From NCBI GenBank assembly GCA_016193485.1, contig JACPRZ010000006.1:39789-87135 (forward strand): 47,347 bases of DNA, in the 5' to 3' direction. Below the pieces are notes generated by a model. It made no database searches, had not been told where the DNA came from, and saw only the letters and a program-made list of their open reading frames with translations. The stretch is from Bacteroidota bacterium. Lineage in GTDB: Bacteria; Bacteroidota; Bacteroidia; JACPRZ01. Within the stretch, counting starts at the first letter, position 1. Each line of letters starts with the position of its first letter. Below are positions 32,776 through 40,341 of this stretch, piece by piece. The position numbers and the translations under genes were made by a program.

Positions 32776-33981
32776 ATGATTATTTCATTTCGCCCGGTAC
32801 TATTTTTTATCTTACTCCATTGTTTTTCTATAAACCCGTATACTTCATTGTCTCAATGGACTTCTTTGAATTCCGGAATATCCGATGACCTTTTCACGGT
32901 TTTTTTTCCTTCAAAAGATACCGGTTTTGCTGCCGGCTGGAACGGAAAAATAATTAAAACCGTTGATGGTGGACTTACCTGGTCGGTATTGAATTCCGGC
33001 ATTTCATCAGCATTGTATGGAATCTTCTTTATTAACATAAATACCGGATGGGCTTGCGGCAGCGGAGGAAAAATACTTAAAACAACAAACGGTGGAACTA
33101 CCTGGACATCACAGACGATTTCTCCGTTGGACACCTATTTTTCAATATATTACCTCACTTCAACAACCGGCTTCATTGCAGGTGGCGATGGAGGGGGTGA
33201 TATTATGCTTAAAACAACTAATGGCGGTTCTACCTATAATGCAACCACAACCGGATCAACTCCCTACCTCTATGCCGTGCACTTTCCTTCCTCTTCAAAT
33301 GGCTATGCAGTGGGACAAGACGGGGTAATGATAAAAACCGCTGATGGCGGTTCATCTTGGTCCATCGTAAATACGGGTACTTCAAATTTCCTTTACTCGG
33401 TCCATTGCACCGGTGCAACCACCTGTTACATCAGCGGTGATATTGGATTGATAAAGAAAACAACCAACGGAGGAACGGCTTGGACAACACAAACATCCGG
33501 AACCGGTGACGGACTTGAATCAATATTTTTCACGGACGCAAATACCGGGTATATTGCCGGTTGGAACGGTACCATACTGAAAACCATGAATGGGGGAACA
33601 GCATGGACTGCGCAAACCACCGGAGGGACTAATGCCGTGCTTGAATCCATTCATTTTCCGGATGCAAATACCGGCTATGCTGCCGGTGGCACAGGAACAA
33701 TTCTGAAACTTGATCTTAATACCGGAACTGAAGAAATTGCGGAAAAACCTAATGGAATAATAATAAATAAGGATTTCATCACTATTGATTTTAATTCCGT
33801 TTCTGATGGAGGAAATATTTATTTTAATATTTATAATGCAGTTGGTGAAAAATTAAATGTTCCGGTAATTTCTCTACCAGGTAAATTGATGATTCACATT
33901 TCAGGTATTTCTAAGGGAATTTATTTTCTGATAATTTGCTCGGAAAATTTTCCCCATTCATATAAATTAAACATTTATTGA
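32776..33981 (+). CDS. Secreted Ycf48-like beta-propeller protein
   Basis: A 401-residue secreted protein: signal peptide (SFRPVLFFILLHCFSINPYTSLSQ), then about seven Ycf48/BNR-like blades, each with a D-x-G-F/Y-A-A/C-G-x-N/G-G-x-I-x-K-T core and a following N-G-G-T-x-W. The last ~80 residues look like a diverged type A T9SS sorting domain (IYFNIYNAVGEKL; GISKGIYFLII). Function unknown; propellers of this sort are often binding or scaffold modules. ATG 32776 gives the signal peptide; the longer frame from 32686 runs through the promoter. The next gene starts at the base after its stop. Confidence 0.75.
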   Translation: MIISFRPVLFFILLHCFSINPYTSLSQWTSLNSGISDDLFTVFFPSKDTGFAAGWNGKIIKTVDGGLTWSVLNSGISSALYGIFFININTGWACGSGGKILKTTNGGTTWTSQTISPLDTYFSIYYLTSTTGFIAGGDGGGDIMLKTTNGGSTYNATTTGSTPYLYAVHFPSSSNGYAVGQDGVMIKTADGGSSWSIVNTGTSNFLYSVHCTGATTCYISGDIGLIKKTTNGGTAWTTQTSGTGDGLESIFFTDANTGYIAGWNGTILKTMNGGTAWTAQTTGGTNAVLESIHFPDANTGYAAGGTGTILKLDLNTGTEEIAEKPNGIIINKDFITIDFNSVSDGGNIYFNIYNAVGEKLNVPVISLPGKLMIHISGISKGIYFLIICSENFPHSYKLNIY

Positions 33982-35271
33982 ATGAAATTATCATTTACCC
34001 GTTTTCTGCTATTTATTTTAATTGCGCCTTGTAGTACCTTTTCTCAGAACTTTACCGGGAAATTGGGTTACGGCTTCTCACCAAAAGGATTTCCTTACGA
34101 TTATTCCCAGATGGCTGCTTTCCTGCAGGAAGTTGCCAATACCTGCAACGGGGGGGTGATTCTTGCCAACGGAAGTTGGCGCGATTCTTACGCGGCAAGC
34201 GGACAAATCCCGGGGTTCCAGGAAGCCATCTGCGGATTGCAACCATCGCCTTACACTTACATTGATATGTCGGTCTTCGGTTGGGGAACGCCAACCATTC
34301 CTTATACTCTTTACCTCAATGTCCCAGGTGATTCCACAAATAACTGGACAAACGCAACTGCAAAGTCCTTATTCCTTCAAATGCTGATAAACGCTGCCGA
34401 TTCATTACAGCCAACTTATTTTTTTATCGGTAATGAAATCAGTTTTTACTGGGTTCAGGATTCCGTTGACTATATGAACTGGGTTGATTTTTATCACACC
34501 GCTTATGATTCAATAAAAGTCCATTCCCCATCTTCAAAAGTCGGGACGGTTTTTAATTACGAACACTTTTTAGGGAATGGTTCATTCATCGGCTGGAACA
34601 CACCATACTGGAACGCGCTTAATGCTTTTGACACAAGTAAAATTGATATCCTCGGATTGACGGTTTATCCTTTCTTCGGTATTTCTGAAGCAGATTCCGT
34701 ACCGGATACCTATCTTGATCCCATTTTTTCCCGATGGGGGAATAAACCTATCGCCATAACCGAAACCGGCTGGCCTGCCGATTCCTTCTTTAGTCCGTGG
34801 GTGAGCAGCCCGCAGCAGCAGGTAAATTTCGTAAACAAAATATTCACAATTATCAATGGTCAGAATGTGGAAGTTGTGAACTGGCTTTTTCTGAATTACC
34901 TGATGGACTGGTCCACTGATGAGAACAAAATCGGCTGCAGCATCTCCATGCGCGACTCACTTGGCAATGACCGGCCTGCCCTGCCGGTATGGCTGTCTTA
35001 TTGCAATACGACAGGAAACAGAATATTTGATACCAGGGGTTTAATGTCTGATATTTATCCTAATCCTTCGGATGGAGAATTCACTGTTTCCGGTATCACC
35101 GGTCCTGCCGGAATATCTGTCTATAATATTATGGGAGAGAGAATTTTCCATAATAATAATTCAGTTAATGAGGAAAAAATAAAACTTATGAATGAAGATC
35201 ATGGAATTTATTTTTTACGACTTGAAACAGATCGGTTAGTGTTCATGAAAAAAATCATCATCCAAAAATGA
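33982..35271 (+). CDS. Secreted clan-A-type glycoside hydrolase with T9SS domain
   Basis: A 429-residue secreted enzyme with a signal peptide (FLLFILIAPCSTFSQ), a TIM-barrel-like body, and two likely catalytic Glu: Glu152 in FIGNEIS (acid/base) and Glu261 in ITETGWPAD (nucleophile). TxTGWP-type endings occur in GH17 and GNE motifs in GH53 and related clan A families, so the exact family is open. The C-terminus is a typical type A sorting domain (DIYPNPSDGEFTV; ISVYNIMGERIF; GIYFLRLE), cut off during type IX export. Start and previous stop are adjacent (TGA ATG), so translation is probably coupled. Polysaccharide substrate unknown. A G7 run is at 34150-34156. Confidence 0.72.
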   Translation: MKLSFTRFLLFILIAPCSTFSQNFTGKLGYGFSPKGFPYDYSQMAAFLQEVANTCNGGVILANGSWRDSYAASGQIPGFQEAICGLQPSPYTYIDMSVFGWGTPTIPYTLYLNVPGDSTNNWTNATAKSLFLQMLINAADSLQPTYFFIGNEISFYWVQDSVDYMNWVDFYHTAYDSIKVHSPSSKVGTVFNYEHFLGNGSFIGWNTPYWNALNAFDTSKIDILGLTVYPFFGISEADSVPDTYLDPIFSRWGNKPIAITETGWPADSFFSPWVSSPQQQVNFVNKIFTIINGQNVEVVNWLFLNYLMDWSTDENKIGCSISMRDSLGNDRPALPVWLSYCNTTGNRIFDTRGLMSDIYPNPSDGEFTVSGITGPAGISVYNIMGERIFHNNNSVNEEKIKLMNEDHGIYFLRLETDRLVFMKKIIIQK

Positions 35272-35357
35272 ATTCAGATATACTACAGATAACCAATATT
35301 TTCCCGGTTAAATATTTCCACGTTTTCACGTCTTCCCGTTTTCTCTCACGCCACTTT

Positions 35358-36830
35358 ATGATAGTTACACTCATTTCCGTAAATTTAGTTTTCCGATTCT
35401 CAATGGCACAGTCCACATTATGGTATTTAACCCGTGGCGGTCTCGGTGCCGGTGCAGGTGGCGGTGACGAATCCTGGGGAGTTGATGTTGACTCTGCCGG
35501 GAATATCTACTGGGCGACCTGCGAAAAACCTGCGGGGGGGGGATACTTCAATATTATCCTTTACAAAATCGATTCTTCAGGGCAGGAGATTTATGCCAGC
35601 GCACCATTTGGCGGGCAATGGAATGAGAAAGCATTCATGGCAAAAGTGAACTCAAATACCGTTTATCTGGGAGGAAGGCAGGATACGACCTGGTGGCCTA
35701 CATCAGCTAACGCCCTTGTACTTGCCTATGATATAACTAACGGAAATTACCTGTGGCAATATACCTGGGATGGCGGCTACGGCTATGAAGAAATTGACGG
35801 GCTTGTCCCTGAAAGCGATGGAATATATCTCTCCGGATGGACAACCGGGCAGAGCACCTCCAACGATTTCCTGATTCAGAAAATTGATTACAGCGGTCAG
35901 CAGGTATGGAACAATCCCTGGGGAACAACAATGTGGGATGATGCCAACGGGCACATGGTAGTGGATGACACAAGAATTTTTATTGCGGGCCGCGACAGCG
36001 CTACGGGGCAACTGTCTAATGACGGAGATGCTATCCTTACCTGTTTTGACCGTACTACCGGAAATTTTCTTTGGCGCAAATCCTGGGGTGGAACAGGCAT
36101 TGATGATTATTTCGGAATGACTGCAAGCAGCGACTCCTTTCTTTACGCAGTTGGGTTTACTACCGGTTTCAGCAATGGATCGCAGATTTTCATTCATAAA
36201 TACACCAAAGCGGGAGTACTATTATGGAGCCGTATATGGGGTGGAAGCGGTGCCGAGTCCTCACGGGCGATTATTGCCGATGGCGACAGCATCATCTTTA
36301 TTGCCGGGAAAACCACTTCTTATGGCAGTGGCGATAACGATATTTTACTTTTGAAATACGATTCTTCAGGAAATCTTCTTGACTCTTTGATATGGGGGGG
36401 TGTCGGTTATGAAGTCGCCCATGATATGGTCATGTATGGCGACTATATTTACCTCTGCGGTGAAACCGGCAGTTTCGGAACGCAGAATACACAAAACGAT
36501 GCACTTCTCCTTAAAATTAACGGCAGAATCATGCAGACGCCCGATACAACCATAACCGCTGTCCCTTTCATTTCCGATGAATCCTCCGTTAAGATATTTC
36601 CTAATCCTTTTTCAGATTATACTACTGTACACTTAAAAATCCGCAATGAGGACATGAAGGAAGTATCAATCAGAATTTTTGACGTTTATGGAAGAAAAGT
36701 TGACGCGGATATGATAAGAAAAGCCAACTCGTTTGTTATCAGCGTTGGCGATCTTTTTGCAGGAATTTATTTTTTGAAATTAAAATCTAAAAAGTTATCT
36801 GCAATAAGAAAAATAATTATCGTTAAATAA
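35358..36830 (+). CDS. Secreted beta-propeller protein with T9SS domain
   Basis: A 490-residue protein from ATG 35358, which opens a signal peptide (MIVTLISVNLVFRFSMAQ). The body has repeated blades with W-D-x-x-x-G-G and S-W-G-G-x-G-x-D-D (SWGGTGIDDYFG, IWGGSGAESSRA, IWGGVGYEVAHD), as in SBBP-type propellers. A type A sorting domain closes it (VKIFPNPFSDYTTV; RIFDVYGRKV; GIYFLKLKSKK). An ATG at 35268 would overlap the glycosidase stop by 4 bp, as seen elsewhere in this run, but would place 30 non-signal residues first. Function unknown. A G9 run (35534-35542) and a G7 run (36394-36400) lie inside. Confidence 0.7.
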   Translation: MIVTLISVNLVFRFSMAQSTLWYLTRGGLGAGAGGGDESWGVDVDSAGNIYWATCEKPAGGGYFNIILYKIDSSGQEIYASAPFGGQWNEKAFMAKVNSNTVYLGGRQDTTWWPTSANALVLAYDITNGNYLWQYTWDGGYGYEEIDGLVPESDGIYLSGWTTGQSTSNDFLIQKIDYSGQQVWNNPWGTTMWDDANGHMVVDDTRIFIAGRDSATGQLSNDGDAILTCFDRTTGNFLWRKSWGGTGIDDYFGMTASSDSFLYAVGFTTGFSNGSQIFIHKYTKAGVLLWSRIWGGSGAESSRAIIADGDSIIFIAGKTTSYGSGDNDILLLKYDSSGNLLDSLIWGGVGYEVAHDMVMYGDYIYLCGETGSFGTQNTQNDALLLKINGRIMQTPDTTITAVPFISDESSVKIFPNPFSDYTTVHLKIRNEDMKEVSIRIFDVYGRKVDADMIRKANSFVISVGDLFAGIYFLKLKSKKLSAIRKIIIVK

Positions 36831-36921
36831 TTCATATATTTACAACACCTGCTTTATCCTTATTTTCCATAAACATGCCGGAGAAACCTGTTGTTTGTAA
36901 ATGATTTTTTATTCATTATTT

Positions 36922-36940
36922 TTAAGGCGAAACGCCTTAA
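36922..36940 (+). terminator. Possible intrinsic terminator
   Basis: TTAAGGCG-AAA-CGCCTTAA, a perfect 8-bp stem with a 3-base loop, 91 bp after the propeller gene's stop. T-rich DNA lies before it and a weak T-rich stretch after. It is the only sharp feature in the 247-bp gap before 37078. Confidence 0.45.
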
Positions 36941-37077
36941 TTAGATTTATTTGTGGTTTTGCTGCAGGCAATGTAACAAAGATGCTTTATTTTAAATACC
37001 CTTCGCCTGAACGGATTAAACAATAAGCCAAAAAATACGTCTAAAGGTTTTAACCTAAATCACGAAATCTTTTTCAA

Positions 37078-38091
37078 ATGAATACAAACAAAATCGTACC
37101 GCTCATCATTGGGCTATGCACAGCATATTCAATTTCCTTATCCCAAATTACTCTTGATTCCATCCCTGATGATTCCGGTTATACCTACATTGCCAGTCCT
37201 GCAGGTACGGGGCCCTTTCCATCCGTTCTGTACAACCACGGAGGTTTTGGCCAGAATGTAGGGGGTGACCTACGGGGAACGGCTGTTGCCCTGGCGCAGG
37301 CCGGCTATTTTGCCCGGTGCGAAAAACGAACGACAGCCATTCCCATTGCCATACATCTTCAGGAGGTGGAAGCCGCATTGGATGCCCTGCTGGCAGACCC
37401 GCGCTGTGATACCGCTTGTGTGACCATAATGGGATTTTCGCGGGGGGGGTATCTCACCCTGGAAACAGCAAAACAAAATCCCGGTAAAGTACATGGTATT
37501 ATCGCAATGGCGCCTGCAAATCCAATAGGGCTGCTCAGTTCCCTGGTGACCGATGTTTCATCCATCGATGACCCTGCATTAATTCTGGTGGCCAATAATG
37601 ATACGTTTCAGGACCAGCACGTAATGCTCGCGCAAATGGTGTATGATTCCCTCTTAGCAGGAGGCAAAACGGCCACAATTAACATTTATCCTGATTACGA
37701 CTCCAATAGTGATTCTATCCTAAACAGTTCCGATGACGGACATGAATTGTTCTTTGTGGTTCAGGATCCTTATTGGACGGATGTAATCAATTTTTTAAAC
37801 TCCAATAGTTGTATCTCAACCGGATTAAACAATGCAGATAAAGAAATAATAATGGTGGAAATTTATTCTAATCCGTTCAGCGAAAGCGCCACACTACGAA
37901 TTACGAATCCGTTAATTACAAATTGGGAATTCAAAATTTTTAATGTGTTCGGCAGCGAAGTAAAGAAAGAAATCATTCGTAATTCGTCTGAATTTTTAAT
38001 TCGTAACAGGAATTTAGCCGAAGGAATTTATTTTATTCAAATCAAATCCGAAAATTTTATTCAAAACAAAAAATTGGTAGTGATCAGATGA
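37078..38091 (+). CDS. Secreted alpha/beta hydrolase (dienelactone-hydrolase-like) with T9SS domain
   Basis: A 337-residue secreted protein: signal peptide ending in SLSQI, then an alpha/beta hydrolase. The nucleophile elbow is GFSRGG (Ser121); His222 in DDGHELFF is the likely catalytic His; the oxyanion strand includes YNHGGFG. The fold resembles the dienelactone hydrolase/prolyl-oligopeptidase group, so it probably cleaves an ester or peptide. The last ~75 residues form a type A sorting domain (EIYSNPFSESATLRI; FKIFNVFGSEV; GIYFIQIKSEN). Part of that domain is encoded by TACGAATTACGAAT-like repeat DNA. A G8 run lies one codon past the nucleophile elbow. Confidence 0.78.
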   Translation: MNTNKIVPLIIGLCTAYSISLSQITLDSIPDDSGYTYIASPAGTGPFPSVLYNHGGFGQNVGGDLRGTAVALAQAGYFARCEKRTTAIPIAIHLQEVEAALDALLADPRCDTACVTIMGFSRGGYLTLETAKQNPGKVHGIIAMAPANPIGLLSSLVTDVSSIDDPALILVANNDTFQDQHVMLAQMVYDSLLAGGKTATINIYPDYDSNSDSILNSSDDGHELFFVVQDPYWTDVINFLNSNSCISTGLNNADKEIIMVEIYSNPFSESATLRITNPLITNWEFKIFNVFGSEVKKEIIRNSSEFLIRNRNLAEGIYFIQIKSENFIQNKKLVVIR

Positions 38092-40295
38092 AACCAAAAG
38101 TCATCATAGTCGCCACTCTGCTGTTTTTTTGTAAAGCAGCCAGCGCCCAATCCTGGTTCACTACGGGCCAAAATGCAGACCTGATGATTTCAGGAGTGAA
38201 TTTCAATAACACTGGTGGCGCTTTAACATTTAATCATCCCAGCGGATTAGCCACTGACGGTACACGATTGCTTGTATGCGACCGTTTCAATAATCGTGTT
38301 CTTGTATGGAGCGCTGCACCTGCTGCCTGGAATACGCTCCCCGATTTAGTCCTCGGACAAACAAATTTTACGAACAATAATCCCGGAATTTCAAAAAGTG
38401 AATTGAACTGGCCCGGCAATGCTTCGCTTGCAACAAATGGAACGCTCGCAATTACCGATACGGAAAATGACCGCATCTTAATCTGGCTCTCTTTTCCCAC
38501 ATCAAACGGACAGGCAGCCGCTATTTCTATTCATCTTCCAACCGTTCTATCTTCCCCAACTCCCAAAAAATGGCCCTGGGGTGTGTGGACTGACGGAACC
38601 CGCCTCTCCGTTGTTGCCACTGCCGCTCATCTTCTCCTTTTCTGGAACACCATGCCTGCCGCAGATAATCAACCTCCCGATTATACCATTGACCTGCCAC
38701 AGTTCGGAACACCGCGAAATATTTCTACTGATGGCTCAACTTATTTTTTTGTTGGAGACCATAATGCTTTGGGTTCTCCGGTGCCGCCTTCCGGTTCGCC
38801 TGGAACATTTTTCTGGAACAGTTTTCCCTCAATGGCAAATCAACCGTACGATTTTTATCGCAACGAATGGCTGAAAGGAACAAAACTTCCGGGAGGACAA
38901 CTGATTGCATGCGGAGCTGCCGGCATTTTCACCTGGAATACAATGCCAACCGACAGTATTTATTTCACACAGCCGGAACAAACCGTTAATTCTCTATTTT
39001 ATAAAAATGGTGACGGACCAGATGTGGTTTTTGCCAGCAACAGAATTTATGTGAACAACTACAACGGAAACGATGTGTTGGTGTATGATAATATTCCCAC
39101 CGGTGCTGATCCCAACCCGATTTTTGCAATAGGTGTTTCTGACTTCAATAACAATACGCTTGACACGATCGGTTATATTCAGAATGCTGTCCCTGCAACA
39201 GATGGCACCCGTTTGATTCTTACTTCTGATTTTGACAGGGAAATTTATATCTATAATTCTTTACCTGCTTCATCGGGTGTTTTACCCGACACTGTAATTT
39301 CTCTGAATATGTCACCGTTGGATAATGTGTTGTTCAATAATACATTTGTCCTTGCCGGACACTCGGACGTTGAAATCTGGAATGATGCTTCGCAATTAGC
39401 AAACCCTCCTTCGCAAACTTTTACTGCTAACATCGGAACAGCGGTTTTCAGCGAATTAAAAAGCGTTACGTTAGACAGTCAGTTTTTTTATCTGGCAGAT
39501 GGAAGCGGTAATATTTTTATCTGGAATGGCATCCCTGCAAACTCTTCGGTAAATCCTCTCTATACCCTTTCGCTTGGCAATATTATACCAAACCGCATTT
39601 CAAGTGATGGAACTTATTTCTGTGTAGCAAAACCGGGACCCCCCTCAGGGGTTGACATTTATAAAGTCAGCGACATTGCCGCAGGAAACCTGACTCCATG
39701 GAAAATATTGAACACCCCCGGACTGCTTAACCTGGCATCAGATGCGATTACTTTTAATGGTTCGCTTGCCATAACGAACACGGGTAACAACAATGTTTTG
39801 TTATGGAAGGATATCAATGATGCCGGTGATACATCCTCTGTGATTATACTCGGACAACCGGACCTGCAAAGCCGCACACCTGCAATCGGACAAAATCGTT
39901 TGTTTATGCCGGCTGCATTGCTACCGGTATCAAATAACCTCTGGGTGAGTGAATTCAAATTTTCATCGCGGCTATTACGGTTCAGTTATACCGCATCCGG
40001 AATTGAAACAAACAACATTATATCCGATGAAATTATTATTTATCCCAATCCCTTCAGCGAAAACGCCACTATACGAATTACAAATGACCGAATTACAAAT
40101 TATGAATTGAAAATTTTTGATATACCTGGAAAAATTGTTTTTCAATCCATTATCCGGCATCAAGCATCCAATATCCATTTGGATTTGCCGGATGGAATTT
40201 ATTTCCTGCAAGCAAATGATGGAGTAAATCACTATTCTGCAAAACTGATATTTGCAAATTCACCGCCCGGTGATTGCAAATTCACCGCAAAATGA
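38088..40295 (+). CDS. Secreted NHL-like propeller protein with T9SS domain
   Basis: A 735-residue protein whose ATG overlaps the previous stop by 4 bp (ATGA), so it is translationally coupled. Signal peptide VIIVATLLFFCKAASAQ. The body repeats a propeller-like blade with G-L-A-T/S-D-G-T-R-L, N-R-V/I-L-V/I-W and L-G-Q-x-N/D, the NHL-repeat style. Near the C-terminus is a type A sorting motif (IYPNPFSENATIRI; LKIFDIPGKI; GIYFLQAND), but the tail then runs on as SPPGDCKFTAK, slightly longer than normal. Function unknown. The sorting domain DNA again contains TACGAATTACAAAT-like words. Confidence 0.72.
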   Translation: MKPKVIIVATLLFFCKAASAQSWFTTGQNADLMISGVNFNNTGGALTFNHPSGLATDGTRLLVCDRFNNRVLVWSAAPAAWNTLPDLVLGQTNFTNNNPGISKSELNWPGNASLATNGTLAITDTENDRILIWLSFPTSNGQAAAISIHLPTVLSSPTPKKWPWGVWTDGTRLSVVATAAHLLLFWNTMPAADNQPPDYTIDLPQFGTPRNISTDGSTYFFVGDHNALGSPVPPSGSPGTFFWNSFPSMANQPYDFYRNEWLKGTKLPGGQLIACGAAGIFTWNTMPTDSIYFTQPEQTVNSLFYKNGDGPDVVFASNRIYVNNYNGNDVLVYDNIPTGADPNPIFAIGVSDFNNNTLDTIGYIQNAVPATDGTRLILTSDFDREIYIYNSLPASSGVLPDTVISLNMSPLDNVLFNNTFVLAGHSDVEIWNDASQLANPPSQTFTANIGTAVFSELKSVTLDSQFFYLADGSGNIFIWNGIPANSSVNPLYTLSLGNIIPNRISSDGTYFCVAKPGPPSGVDIYKVSDIAAGNLTPWKILNTPGLLNLASDAITFNGSLAITNTGNNNVLLWKDINDAGDTSSVIILGQPDLQSRTPAIGQNRLFMPAALLPVSNNLWVSEFKFSSRLLRFSYTASGIETNNIISDEIIIYPNPFSENATIRITNDRITNYELKIFDIPGKIVFQSIIRHQASNIHLDLPDGIYFLQANDGVNHYSAKLIFANSPPGDCKFTAK

Positions 40296-40341
40296 TGAAT
40301 TAGTATAAATTTCTATCTTTATTCCATGATACAGCGTCACA

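Noticed and set aside
32776..33981. Calling the Ycf48-like protein a photosystem assembly factor.
   Set aside because: The blade motif is shared by many secreted bacterial proteins; a signal peptide and sorting-domain-like tail make a photosynthetic role unsupported.
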